A DNA stretch of 64,000 bases, from contig CAYXYB010000001.1 of assembly GCA_964469215.1 (NCBI GenBank), forward strand, positions 1 through 64,000. Direction: 5' to 3'. Source of the DNA: SKPS01 sp964469215. Lineage in GTDB: Bacteria > Bacteroidota > Bacteroidia > Bacteroidales > SKPS01. Position numbers and translations under genes: made by a program. Positions within the stretch are counted from its first letter, which is position 1. Every line of letters begins with the position of its first letter. Below, piece by piece: positions 37,264 to 46,604 of the stretch. Under the pieces are notes generated by a model. That model made no database searches, was not told where the DNA came from, and saw only the letters and a program-made list of their open reading frames with translations.

Positions 37264-39402
37264 CTACAGATGATCCTGCATATACTGCACTATTTTCATG
37301 TTAAGGTGCAATCTGTCGGGGCCCCGGACATTATGTTCATGCCCCGGATATATGAAATAATCGACAGGAATTTTATTGTCTACACAAGCTTTAAGGTAAT
37401 TGAGGCTATGCTGCTTCACAACAACATCATCCATATCGCCATGAATAACCAGCAAACGCCCTTTCAGATTTTTGACGCTGGTCAGCAGGCTCGCCTTGTA
37501 GTAACCGTCGGGGTTGTTTTCGGGTGTACCCATATACCTTTCGCCATACATCACTTCATAATATTTCCAGTCGACAACTGGGCCTCCTGCCACACCTGCT
37601 TTAAACACTCCGGGATATCGCTGCATCATGGTGATGGTCATAAACCCTCCATAACTCCAACCCTGGATACCCATACGATCTTTGTCAACATAAGGAAGTG
37701 ACAACAGGTATTCAACACCCTTCATCTGGTCTGCCGACTCGATGGTGCCGAGGCGCCCGTGGATCATGCTTTCGAACTCAAAACCCCGGTTTGACGTGCC
37801 ACGGTTGTCGAGCGAGAAAACAATGTAACCCTGGTGTGCCATGTAGGTGAGGAACAGTCCCGCTCCCCCCAGCCAGGTATCGGTGATAAGCTGAAGATGC
37901 GGGCCGCCATAGAGATAGAAAAACACCGGATATTTCTTTGTCCTGTCGAATCCGGGAGGCAACAACATCCTGTAATACAACGGAGTGCCATCATCGGCCT
38001 TAAGAGTTCCGATAATGATCTCCACCTTATCAAAATCTTTCAGCGGATCTTCATCAGGCAGAAGAGTCTTCACCACCTTACCCTTCTGATCGATAATGTT
38101 TATCTGGTTTGATACTCCATCTGCATTGCTGTACTGGTCGATAAAAAATTTGCCTTCAGCACCGGGCTGCACACGATGGGTGCCTTTCACTGTTGTGATA
38201 CGGGATATCCCTCCACGTTTGAGGTCGAGCTGATATAGATGCCTTTCGAGGGGGGATACCTCTGTGGATGTATAAAAGAGGTTCGAGCCCGACCTGTCAA
38301 ACCCATGAACATTGGTCACTACCCAGTTGCCCGAGGTGTATCTTTTGAGAATGGTGCCTTTGGTGTCATAAAGATAAAGATGGTTCCATCCATTCCTCTG
38401 GCTCTGCCAGATAAACTGCCCCGGGTTGTTGGGAAGGAAAAGCATCCCGTTGAGGGGTTCCACATAAAAGGGGTTCTTCTCCTCAAAAAGTGTCACCTCA
38501 AACTGGCCGGTAGCTGCATTGTACCTGTTCAACTTCATGTGGTTCTGCTCCCTGTTGAGCACTGCAATGTAGACAGACTTCTCGTCAGGGCTCCATGTGA
38601 TATTGGTAAGATACTGGTCTGCAGGTTCACCTGTGGCAAGATAGATCGTGTTGTCTGTTTTGATATCATAAATGCCAACGGTTACCTGCTCGCTTGTCAT
38701 GCCCGCCATCGGATAACGTATCTCCTTTAATTCCGCTACCCTTTTGGTAATATCCACCAGTGGATAGGTTGTCACCATGCTTTCATCCTTCCGGTAAAAG
38801 GCAATGTGGTTGCCTTTGGGTGACCAGAAGATGCCGCCGGATATTCCGAACTCCCTGCGGTGAACATCCTTCCCGTAAACAATACCGCCACCACCGTCAT
38901 GTGTTATCTTTCTGTGTTCATCATCCAGCACAACATACAGGTCATCTTCAACAGTATATGCCGTGGCAAGTGAGGCTGGTTCAACAGAAGCGTTTTCTGC
39001 CCCTTCGGGAAGGGTGTAAACCTGCTTAACCTCCCTTGTCCTGATATTGTAAGTAACCAGAGTTTTTCCGTAATTGAACCTGAAGGTGTTTTCATCCAGC
39101 CATGTTATTGCCGGAAAACGTTTCATCCTGCCCGGCCCCTTGGCCTCTATATCTTCATTGAACTGTGAGAAATCAAGCAATATTACATCATCCTTCCGTG
39201 ATGCCTCTCCCATCATCAGGTTGTTCTCTTCGTTGTATGAATATTTGTTTGTCGCTCCTATCCACTGAAGATCGCGCATCTGGGCAGGCATATATGTGGG
39301 TGTTGAGATATCCTCGAGAGAGAGGAGTTTCTGGGCATTCAGAGGAATGGAAAGGGTGATAATAAACAGCAAAAGAAGAATGTTGATTCCCGTTTTTTTC
39401 AT
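37264..39402 (-). CDS. S9-family dipeptidyl-peptidase IV-type protease
   Basis: A 712-residue secreted or periplasmic serine peptidase. A signal peptide (GINILLLLFIITLSIPLNAQ) is followed by a DPP-IV beta-propeller domain (~35-470: FWSPKGNHIAFYR, TYPLVDI, ITWSPDEKSVYI) and an alpha/beta hydrolase domain. The nucleophile is in GWSYGGF (~582), Asp in GDMDDVV (~657) and His in PGHEHN (~689), a complete triad. Members cut dipeptides after Pro or Ala, and with C25 proteases contribute to peptide feeding in Bacteroidota. It is the first gene of a minus-strand run with the IPExxxVDY, DUF819 and leuS genes downstream. Confidence 0.94.
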   Translation of the reverse strand: MKKTGINILLLLFIITLSIPLNAQKLLSLEDISTPTYMPAQMRDLQWIGATNKYSYNEENNLMMGEASRKDDVILLDFSQFNEDIEAKGPGRMKRFPAITWLDENTFRFNYGKTLVTYNIRTREVKQVYTLPEGAENASVEPASLATAYTVEDDLYVVLDDEHRKITHDGGGGIVYGKDVHRREFGISGGIFWSPKGNHIAFYRKDESMVTTYPLVDITKRVAELKEIRYPMAGMTSEQVTVGIYDIKTDNTIYLATGEPADQYLTNITWSPDEKSVYIAVLNREQNHMKLNRYNAATGQFEVTLFEEKNPFYVEPLNGMLFLPNNPGQFIWQSQRNGWNHLYLYDTKGTILKRYTSGNWVVTNVHGFDRSGSNLFYTSTEVSPLERHLYQLDLKRGGISRITTVKGTHRVQPGAEGKFFIDQYSNADGVSNQINIIDQKGKVVKTLLPDEDPLKDFDKVEIIIGTLKADDGTPLYYRMLLPPGFDRTKKYPVFFYLYGGPHLQLITDTWLGGAGLFLTYMAHQGYIVFSLDNRGTSNRGFEFESMIHGRLGTIESADQMKGVEYLLSLPYVDKDRMGIQGWSYGGFMTITMMQRYPGVFKAGVAGGPVVDWKYYEVMYGERYMGTPENNPDGYYKASLLTSVKNLKGRLLVIHGDMDDVVVKQHSLNYLKACVDNKIPVDYFIYPGHEHNVRGPDRLHLNMKIVQYMQDHL

Positions 39403-39456
39403 ATTGATGATTATTGGTTGAACGTGTTTTTGTTTTATCAGGATCAGAATCAGATA

Positions 39457-40200
39457 TCAAAGTGTATGGACAGCCTGGCTGAGTTGCGCGATGATTGCCG
39501 GATTTTTTTCTGCAGCGTTTCCGACCACTATGATATCAGCTCCCGCTTTACAGGAGATGATTGCGTCTTCGGGAGTTCTTATTCCTCCCCCAACTATCAG
39601 GGGTATGTCAATATTCTGTTTAACGGCCGAGATCATCTCGGGGCTCACAGGGCTTTCGGCACCAGATCCGGCATCGAGATAAATGGTTCTGAGACCCAGC
39701 ATCTGGCCGGCAAGTGCGGTACATGCTGCTACATCTGGTTTGTTTCGCGGAACAGGGAGGGAGTTCGACATATATACAGCGGTGGTAAGTCTCGAGCTTT
39801 CCACAAGCATGTAACCTGTAGGTATTATCTCGAGTCCGCTCTTTTTCAGTACCGGTGCTGCCTCAACCTGGCGCCCGATGAGCATCTCAGCATTACGACC
39901 CGATATCAGAGACAATAAAAGGATGGCATCGGCCTTACTGCAAATCTGAAGTGCATTGCCCGGAAAAATCACCACCGGGATGTCCGTTTCGGTTTTAAGC
40001 CGCGAAATCATCTCATCCATTCGTGGGTTCACCACCAGGCTGCCACCGGCAAAAATGAAATCAACCCCGGCACTGTTGCACAACTTTGCCACCCTGCCGC
40101 AACCATTGCCATCAAGCTTGTCAGGGTCAACAAGTACTGCAAACTGCCTGCCCGATCCTGTGGCCATCCTCTCATATACCCTCATTACAGGTTGCTTCAT
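39457..40200 (-). CDS. Geranylgeranylglyceryl phosphate synthase family protein
   Basis: A 247-residue TIM-barrel enzyme of the GGGPS/PcrB family. It joins a polyprenyl diphosphate to glycerol 1-phosphate, giving an archaeal-type ether lipid precursor. Key pieces are FAVLVDPDKLDG (strand 1), FIFAGGSLVV, VVIFPGNALQIC (FPG, the family SFPG-like site), ILLLSLISGRNAE, EIIPTGYMLVE, YLDAGSGAESPVSPEMI and the phosphate loop VGGGIRTPEDA. Bacteroidota carry this gene widely, and the bacterial product and role are still debated. It lies 54 bases before (upstream of) the S9 peptidase, same strand. Confidence 0.93.
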   Translation of the reverse strand: MKQPVMRVYERMATGSGRQFAVLVDPDKLDGNGCGRVAKLCNSAGVDFIFAGGSLVVNPRMDEMISRLKTETDIPVVIFPGNALQICSKADAILLLSLISGRNAEMLIGRQVEAAPVLKKSGLEIIPTGYMLVESSRLTTAVYMSNSLPVPRNKPDVAACTALAGQMLGLRTIYLDAGSGAESPVSPEMISAVKQNIDIPLIVGGGIRTPEDAIISCKAGADIIVVGNAAEKNPAIIAQLSQAVHTL

Positions 40201-40270
40201 CTGATGAATTGATATTGTTCTGCAATATTACTAAAAAGTTTATTGCATAGAAGAGAATAATCCATCACAT

Positions 40271-40432
40271 TCACTCTGCCTTTATCACCTTGAAGGCCAC
40301 AGGAACATCATTGATCATCATCTGCCCGATGTAAAGTCCGCTTCTCAAACTGCAGATATCCAAACTTATCTGATTGCCGGAAGCCCGATGTGCCTCCTTT
40401 AATACCGCCTGTCCGCGAAGATCTGTTAAGCC
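40271..40432 (-). pseudogene. C-terminal remnant of a T9SS sorting-domain gene
   Basis: The minus strand reads in one frame GLTDLRGQAVLKEAH, then ICSLRSGLYIGQMM and FKVIKAE followed by TGA, about 53 residues. This is the typical end of a type-A sorting domain (DLxGxxV ... LxxGxYxxxV). The frame is closed upstream by TAG at the point where repeat copy B begins, so everything before this tail is missing. It is too short and has no start. Confidence 0.75.
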
Positions 40433-40530
40433 CTATATCCAAAATTAACTCGTATTAGTTCATGAGTTTTCACAAAAAAGTTTGGATTATCAATGGTTTG
40501 TGTGTTTTTTTGTAATAAGGATAAACGTAT
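40424..40530 (+). repeat. Interspersed repeat copy B (attagttcatgagttt element)
   Basis: Partner of copy A at 23983-24090; same block order (tgttaRgccc, attaac-n-cgtattagttcatgagtttt, tatcaatggttt, TTTGTAATAnGGATAAAnGTAT). It lies at the truncation point of the T9SS remnant and ~96 bases from the last gene of the accessory operon, so it may mark an insertion or rearrangement joint. Confidence 0.6.
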
Positions 40531-40625
40531 TTTATCGCTTTTTCGGATGAAGATTTTCTCAAGCACTAATTTTCTGAATGTTTTACAGCATCCATGAATA
40601 TCGCCAATTATGAAAACCCTTGGTA

Positions 40626-42353
40626 TTAAAGCAATTTGCTTTTGTCATTGGTAAACTCATACTCAGCTTTGCCAAGACGAATCGTGTTTCTTCCAATCAA
40701 CGGTGCTTTAGGACTTATTCTTTTATCATTCACAAAAGTTCCGGTGCTGTTCAGGTCGTAAATCCAGATGTCGTCCTTGAAATTTACAATAACACAATGT
40801 CTGCGGCTAATTGCAGTTCCACCGGGAACTTTTACATCATTAACCTGATAATTTTCTCTTCCAAATTTTATGATGGGTTTGGTGATTTCTGCCTCTACAA
40901 AATTTTCATTGTTTCCTTTGGTGCAATACAATGTTGATGGAATATACTTGTTAAAGCGGTAATCCATAAAAAGCAATTTTGATTTAAGCGTTGGTTTTTC
41001 TTTGTAACTGTGTGAAAGGTCGGTTTCTAGTAAAACACCGTAGTTGTAATTAAGAAAATGATTATCTGATTGATCTGCTTTTAAAACGGTATAAGGAAAA
41101 TCCATTTGCTCCATGTCTTGCATCACATAACAGATGTAGTAATTATTTGCAAAGCACTGGTTGTTGGGTTCAACATCTAATAATATCCTTGCTAAATCCA
41201 TTGCTGGTTCATAGCGGTTGGTTTCATAATAGCATTGCAACAATAAATTATAAGCTTTATAGTCTGATGGATTGCGATGCAAATGGTCGGATAGCAGGGA
41301 TATTGCCGTTGGGTAATTTTGTAGTTCAAGGTTTATCCAACCTAATTCTTTTTGCACATCTAACCGTGGATTCCATTTCAGTGCTTTTTCATAGTATGAT
41401 TTTGCTAACTCAATTTGTTGAGCCATCAGGTGGTATTTGCCTTTTTGCAACAAAACATTTACATTGGGTTTTAATGTTCTCTCGGCATGCTCTAATAATG
41501 ATAAAGCACTAGCCCATTTTTTGCGTTGCAAAAATCTCTCAGCCTTTTCAGCCATATCTCCTGCCTGAATTACTTCTTTATCAAAAATGATAGGAACTGA
41601 CTGTGCCTGTAATGCCTCATGAAAATCTTTCATGCTCTGAAACCTTTGCTCCGGTATTTTAGCAATGGCTTTTAAAATAATTTCCTGTTGCCAGCTGGGT
41701 AACGATGTAATACCGAATTCTTTCCGGTCGTGCAGTTCAATAATTTCTTCGGCAGATTTTCCGAAAAACGGATTCTGGTTGGTGAGCAATTCCAATAGCG
41801 TTACGCCTAAAGCATACACGTCCACTCTTACGTCTTTTACTGCTTTGGTTTCCCAACTCAATGCTTCAGGGCTCATGTAAGGCCTTGTGCCGCCTCCGGT
41901 GTTGGCAATACCAAAGTCGGTTATTTTGATGGTGCTGTCTTCGGTAAATAATATATTATCGGGTTTTATGTCATGATGAATGATGCCTTTTTCGTGAACC
42001 AATTGCAGAGTTTCGGTTAACTCACTCATCCATTCCCAAATGAAAGTGGAAGTGTTTATTTCATTTCTCATCAATTGACGCAAACTTCCCTTTGAGCAAT
42101 ACTCCATTACAATGTAGAGCAAGTCATTTTGAATAAAATTATGCTTGTACAGCACAATATGCGGATGGTTAAACTTTGATACCATCTGCATTTCGTAAAT
42201 GATATCATCCTGCCTCGCCTTGTCTTCGTTGTTGAGCTGTTTAATGGCAACAAAATTATGTGAGCGTTCTTCTTTGGCTAAAAACACTTTGCCAAAACCT
42301 CCATTGCCAAGGTCTTGTACATAGCGGTATCTATTATCATACAACTCAGGCAT
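40626..42353 (-). CDS. Serine/threonine protein kinase with TPR and FHA domains
   Basis: A 575-residue cytosolic kinase. The N-terminal catalytic domain (~1-265) has a Gly loop LGNGGFGKVF, ATP Lys in VAIKQL (~39), catalytic loop HHDIKPDN (~127; HHD instead of HRD), DFG in ITDFGIA, and MSPEAL for APE, so it should be active. A TPR-like helical region follows (~275-420), and an FHA domain ends the protein (~495-565: KFGREN, SRRHCVIV, DLNSTGTFVND), which would bind phosphothreonine, perhaps of itself or a partner. No transmembrane segment is seen. It starts five bases after the methyltransferase stop and is the last gene of the operon, tying phospho-signalling to DNA modification. Pgl/BREX type 2 systems also use a kinase (PglW) beside a methylase, but PglW is much larger. 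Confidence 0.92.
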   Translation of the reverse strand: MPELYDNRYRYVQDLGNGGFGKVFLAKEERSHNFVAIKQLNNEDKARQDDIIYEMQMVSKFNHPHIVLYKHNFIQNDLLYIVMEYCSKGSLRQLMRNEINTSTFIWEWMSELTETLQLVHEKGIIHHDIKPDNILFTEDSTIKITDFGIANTGGGTRPYMSPEALSWETKAVKDVRVDVYALGVTLLELLTNQNPFFGKSAEEIIELHDRKEFGITSLPSWQQEIILKAIAKIPEQRFQSMKDFHEALQAQSVPIIFDKEVIQAGDMAEKAERFLQRKKWASALSLLEHAERTLKPNVNVLLQKGKYHLMAQQIELAKSYYEKALKWNPRLDVQKELGWINLELQNYPTAISLLSDHLHRNPSDYKAYNLLLQCYYETNRYEPAMDLARILLDVEPNNQCFANNYYICYVMQDMEQMDFPYTVLKADQSDNHFLNYNYGVLLETDLSHSYKEKPTLKSKLLFMDYRFNKYIPSTLYCTKGNNENFVEAEITKPIIKFGRENYQVNDVKVPGGTAISRRHCVIVNFKDDIWIYDLNSTGTFVNDKRISPKAPLIGRNTIRLGKAEYEFTNDKSKLL

Positions 42354-42358
42354 ATTGC

Positions 42359-45300
42359 TTACCCCATTTTTACTTTTTCATACTCCTCCTCACTCAGCCA
42401 AAAATCTTTATCAATTATTTTTACTTCATCATAGGTGAGTTCATAGAGCTTGTAAACCAACACATCTATGTCACGCTCTAAAGTGGTGGTGTCTTGCTTG
42501 GCTTTTTTGCGTTTTAGGATTTCATCTACTATGCTTTCAATTTTCTTTTGCTCTTTATCTGTTGGATAATAAACAAGCAATGGTTCAAGTGCCTGAACAC
42601 TAATGATTAAATCTCCCATGCCTGTTCGTGGAGCGGTTTCAAACAACTGATAATTGCATAATTTAGAATTGAGCAATGCTGTTAAATACTTCACTTTTTC
42701 ACCGGTTAAAATGCAGGTGCTATCCAAGCAGTATATTTCGCTATCTGAATATGAAAAACGCAATTGTGAACCTATACGTTTCCAAATAATTTTTTCTTTT
42801 GAAAGTTCTTTGTGGTAGCCAATTTGGTCTTGTGTTTCGAACCATTTATTCCCAGTTTTCTTTCTAGTTTTATCTATATCCCCATTTGAATTTATGAAGG
42901 TTTCACCGACTTGATTAATCTTTGGCATATAAGATTCAAGATGTTTTTTTACTCCTTTGTATTTTTCAATTTCAATATTCAACGCAGGAAAGGTTGATAC
43001 AATAAATCCACCATCCCATTCAGTAAAATATTTTTCAATTTCTCTGCCTCGTAAAATCGGTTTTATAATGTCTGAGCTTTTAGAATCCAACTTTATCAAC
43101 TTATTTCTTTTAATCTCATCAATGAGAAAAGCTTCATTCAGACCAGTTTTTATACCGAAATTTATTTTTATGTCCCAATTTTTGAGTGCCTTACCCTTGG
43201 ATTTTATTTTTTCATTTATGGACTGTTGGCCATCATTGATAATTGCCCATTTTTCGACAGAAACATAAGGCATTGGGTGGTATTTAAGGGCATTCAACTG
43301 AGCCAACTGTTCGGGCTTATCTACTGTGGTTCCGAGTAGTTTATTTTGGTTTTTTTCATTACTGGCTATTAAAATATTGGTGTCAACTACAGCCGTTTCA
43401 AAAATACCCGGGCCTAATGCTATTAGTTTGATAGGGTTTTTTGAGATAAATAGTTTTCGCAATGATTTTCCATAAGCTGCTTTCAACCATTGACTGGAAG
43501 TAATGAAAGTGTGAACTCCTTTGTTTGCCAATACTTTAAAACCAAGTTCGTAAAACAGAGCATACACATCCCCTGTTCTTTCATAGGTGCTGTAACCTAC
43601 ATTCTTCAACTGTTCTGCTAAATAACCGTTGTTTTTCTGCATTTGAACATAAGGCGGATTTCCAATCACCACATCAAAACCTTTGTCAATGCCAAACATC
43701 CATGTGGGAGAAAAGAAGGGGCTGGGTTGGCTGTCGTCAAAGGGGTTCCAGTGTTTTATTTTTTGAGCTATGGCTTTCAGCACCGGGTCGCTGTCTGCTT
43801 CTATGGCTGTTACTACTTTATCTCTTTCGGCAAAGTAATCGGCTTTCAGTTGTTCTTTTTCGGTGCTGCCCAAGGCGGGGATAAATAACTGCTTACGCAG
43901 ACCTTCTAATTCTTTCAGTTGGCTTACCAATTTTTGGGTAAAGCCCTCGTGCAGGGTGCCTTTGCTCTCTTGTATAAAAGCATCCAGCCCCAAATCAATC
44001 AAACTGTTGGCACACACAAATTTAAAATCCAAATTGGGCAGGGGCTTTACACCAAAATTATGAACAGGGTCTTTGGGGTTGTAGTTTTCTTCCAAAACCA
44101 AACTCATCCATGCCCGCAGGCGGGCTATCTCTATGGCCATGGGCATAATGTCCACCCCGTAAATGTTTTGGCTCAATATGTCCTTTTTCAGTTCATACGG
44201 GCTTTTTACCGTTCCCAGGGTTTCGTGTAGTTCTACCAACTTATGCAAAATGCCCATGGGGAAAGCACCCGAACCACAGGCAGGGTCTAAAATTTTTATC
44301 TGCTCCAAAAATTGCAGCAGCAAGTTTTTTTCGTCCTTCTTCAAGTTTGCTGCATCGGGGTTGGCGGCAAACAGCGGCTCAATCTTTTTCTCAATGTCTG
44401 AACTATGATTTTTTTGATTGGGTGATTTAATGATTTCTTTTTTTGAATCATGAAAATCATCTAATCGTTTTAATCCCAGTTTAGAAAATGTATGCTGCTC
44501 CCACTGAGTTTGCAAATAGGCTTTAATGCTTTCGTTTACCATGTAGTCCACAATCTCCCGTGGGGTATAAAAAGCACCAAATGCCTTGCGTTGGTTGGCT
44601 AATTTCTCGGTTTCTTCGTTTTGACTTGCCAGCAGGTTTTCAAAAATGCGTCCCAACATTTCGGGGTCAACTGCCACCTGCTGATATTGGCTGCTGCTTT
44701 CGTCCACCGTAAAATCATAGCTTTCCAGTATTTCAACAAAAGGCAATAGCCATGCATCTAAATCTAAATTGGCAAACAGTTTGTCTTCTTCGCTTTCGTC
44801 AAACAAGCCACCGTTCAGGTAGGGAATATTGTCTGAATTCTGATTTTTCTGATTAACTGATTTCAGGATTTCTCTGTCCTGAACTTTGGTGTTAAGTGTT
44901 TTGAAGAATAAGGGTAAAAGTACCGTTTGATAAAAGTTAGAAGTGTTTTTGATATTGCCTGTATTGATAAGATCAAAAGGAATAATGCCTTTCTCTTTCA
45001 GGAACCAACAGAAAATATACCTGCCTATTAAACGGACGGTAAATTGTTTAACCTGATTTTCGGTAGCTGTGGTACCTGTTCTGAGTGCAATCGGAGCATG
45101 TTGCGTTTTTACAATCCCCAACAAGGCATCAAAGCGTTCTTTAACTTGTCTGTAGAACTCTTTGTTTACCTCTTTTATGTCGAGCGATTTCCAAAGCAAG
45201 TCGGCAATTTCGGGTTTCGGTTTTGAGCCAACGCCCTGCCATTGCTGAATAATTTTATTGTATTGGGTGGTGGTTAATCTTCTGCGGAACGAAACAATTC

Positions 45301-45754
45301 TTTTCTGCTCTCCCTGATTGAAAATGAGCACCAGTTTGTCATAATCGGGTGTGGTTACAAAGTGAATGAAATAGGGTTGTTTGGGTATGTATTGCGGCTT
45401 GCCCGGTATGTGAACTATGCCTTTAATGGAAGCCTGATAGCTCGTAAGCCCCGGGTCATTATCTACCAATTGACTGATGTAATCTTTTTTCAACTTTTTC
45501 AGCACTGCAAACCTCACTCGGACATTTTGGTTATCGGCACTCAGTCGATACAACTGTGGTTGGACGGTTTGCGGAGCAGGAGCTAAAAAGTCTTTCAGTT
45601 TCTGTGTTTGTGGTGAAAGCAGTTGCTGATTGTTCTGTGCATTGGGTTCAATGTTCATCCATTGCAGCAAGGCAAAAGCAAAGTCCAACACGTTTTCCCG
45701 TGATGGGTTTTCTGCCAGTTGTGCTAATTTTTTATTGATTTCGTTGATTGTCAT
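42359..45754 (-). CDS. Eco57I/PglX-type adenine-specific DNA methyltransferase with specificity region
   Basis: An 1131-residue enzyme. After a ~430-residue N-terminal region without a motif I can name, the N6-adenine methylase core starts with FGAFYTPREIVDYMV (~395), motif I LDPACGSGAFPMGIL (~487), motif IV VVIGNPPYVQM (~697), as in Eco57I, PglX and type ISP enzymes. The C-terminal ~350 residues resemble TaqI/Eco57I-type target-recognition regions (ILRGREIEKYF, YLTALLNSKLCNYQL, KIESIVDEIL). It methylates adenine in a specific site, using SAM. I see no clear PD-ExK nuclease motif, so restriction would need the neighbouring PLD/helicase. It starts 4 bases after dinD and is followed by the kinase. 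Base composition is lower in G+C than flanking housekeeping genes. Confidence 0.92.
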   Translation of the reverse strand: MTINEINKKLAQLAENPSRENVLDFAFALLQWMNIEPNAQNNQQLLSPQTQKLKDFLAPAPQTVQPQLYRLSADNQNVRVRFAVLKKLKKDYISQLVDNDPGLTSYQASIKGIVHIPGKPQYIPKQPYFIHFVTTPDYDKLVLIFNQGEQKRIVSFRRRLTTTQYNKIIQQWQGVGSKPKPEIADLLWKSLDIKEVNKEFYRQVKERFDALLGIVKTQHAPIALRTGTTATENQVKQFTVRLIGRYIFCWFLKEKGIIPFDLINTGNIKNTSNFYQTVLLPLFFKTLNTKVQDREILKSVNQKNQNSDNIPYLNGGLFDESEEDKLFANLDLDAWLLPFVEILESYDFTVDESSSQYQQVAVDPEMLGRIFENLLASQNEETEKLANQRKAFGAFYTPREIVDYMVNESIKAYLQTQWEQHTFSKLGLKRLDDFHDSKKEIIKSPNQKNHSSDIEKKIEPLFAANPDAANLKKDEKNLLLQFLEQIKILDPACGSGAFPMGILHKLVELHETLGTVKSPYELKKDILSQNIYGVDIMPMAIEIARLRAWMSLVLEENYNPKDPVHNFGVKPLPNLDFKFVCANSLIDLGLDAFIQESKGTLHEGFTQKLVSQLKELEGLRKQLFIPALGSTEKEQLKADYFAERDKVVTAIEADSDPVLKAIAQKIKHWNPFDDSQPSPFFSPTWMFGIDKGFDVVIGNPPYVQMQKNNGYLAEQLKNVGYSTYERTGDVYALFYELGFKVLANKGVHTFITSSQWLKAAYGKSLRKLFISKNPIKLIALGPGIFETAVVDTNILIASNEKNQNKLLGTTVDKPEQLAQLNALKYHPMPYVSVEKWAIINDGQQSINEKIKSKGKALKNWDIKINFGIKTGLNEAFLIDEIKRNKLIKLDSKSSDIIKPILRGREIEKYFTEWDGGFIVSTFPALNIEIEKYKGVKKHLESYMPKINQVGETFINSNGDIDKTRKKTGNKWFETQDQIGYHKELSKEKIIWKRIGSQLRFSYSDSEIYCLDSTCILTGEKVKYLTALLNSKLCNYQLFETAPRTGMGDLIISVQALEPLLVYYPTDKEQKKIESIVDEILKRKKAKQDTTTLERDIDVLVYKLYELTYDEVKIIDKDFWLSEEEYEKVKMG

Positions 45755-45757
45755 TTC

Positions 45758-46603
45758 TTATTTCTGCTTCAGCTTTTTGGGTTCGCTTGATTTCCCTATT
45801 TTTTTGATACTGTCAGCCACCGGCAGGTTCTCCGGCATTGTTCCACCGATTTCCTGAATGGTCTTGCGAACTTTTTTGCCAACTTCGTAATGTGTTTTAT
45901 TTGCTTTTTGCTTGCCCTTGATGATTTCCCGTTTCAGTTTATCTTCTGTTTGCGTAGCACGGAAAAGATTTGCAGCTAACTCGGTGCTTCCCATGTGGTC
46001 AAGTATATTCTCACTTTTCTTCAAACCCTTTCGTTTGTGAATTCCTTTTGCGTCAAGACCGCCATACAAACCCATGTAACCATGATTTTGAAATATGGCA
46101 TAGTCAATAGGGTCAATTACTCCTGCATTTTTTGCAGCAGCAGCCAGTTGTTTATTGTGTTCAAACATTTCTTTGCGAAGGAATAGCCGCTTTTCTTCTT
46201 CGGTTTTTAATTGCTGATACGCCTCCATTTGCTGAATCTCTTGCAAACGGGTTTGTGTTGCGAAGTAGGTTTGCCCCAATGCCACAATTTCTTTTGATGG
46301 GTCGGCATTCTGAACAATGAGGTAGCAGGCATATCGGGAGAGTTTTACATCATCTACTTCTCTCTCAGCTCCCGAACCGATTGGCACCATACCGAGGAAA
46401 TCCTCGAAATGGTCGGCAATATTGTAACCACTGTTTTTGCAAGCATCTTTTGCCCTGTCAATAACTGGTTTGAAGTGTCGGTATTCCGAATACTCCATTA
46501 CTTTGCTCAAATCTCTTGCAGTCCAGTATTCATTTTTGTTTTCATCCAATCTTTTGATTTGTTCAAAAACAGTTTGATGGGGAATTGTAAGCTTATTTTC
46601 CAT
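45758..46603 (-). CDS. dinD: DNA damage-inducible protein D (DinD)
   Basis: A 281-residue soluble protein. DinD hallmarks are EYWTARDLSKVMEYSEYRHFKPVIDRA (BRO/KilA-like N-terminal domain, ~25-50), DVKLSRYACYLIVQNADPSKEIVALGQTYFA, and GYMGLYGGLDAKGIHKRKGLKK. In E. coli dinD is LexA-controlled and inhibits RecA filaments in vitro; elsewhere it turns up in defence-like loci. ATG 46603 (MENKLTIPHQ) begins one base after the helicase stop TGA; a longer frame to 46630 would overlap the helicase gene and is less likely. It is located in the middle of the operon, between helicase and methyltransferase. Confidence 0.92.
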   Translation of the reverse strand: MENKLTIPHQTVFEQIKRLDENKNEYWTARDLSKVMEYSEYRHFKPVIDRAKDACKNSGYNIADHFEDFLGMVPIGSGAEREVDDVKLSRYACYLIVQNADPSKEIVALGQTYFATQTRLQEIQQMEAYQQLKTEEEKRLFLRKEMFEHNKQLAAAAKNAGVIDPIDYAIFQNHGYMGLYGGLDAKGIHKRKGLKKSENILDHMGSTELAANLFRATQTEDKLKREIIKGKQKANKTHYEVGKKVRKTIQEIGGTMPENLPVADSIKKIGKSSEPKKLKQK

Positions 46604-46604
46604 G

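Larger units (their letters stand above)
40201..40625. other. 425-base region without an intact gene
   Basis: It contains a T9SS sorting-domain remnant (40271-40432) abutting interspersed repeat copy B (40424-40530), then ~95 A/T-rich bases up to the stop of the kinase gene. It looks like the left junction of the accessory operon. Confidence 0.6.
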
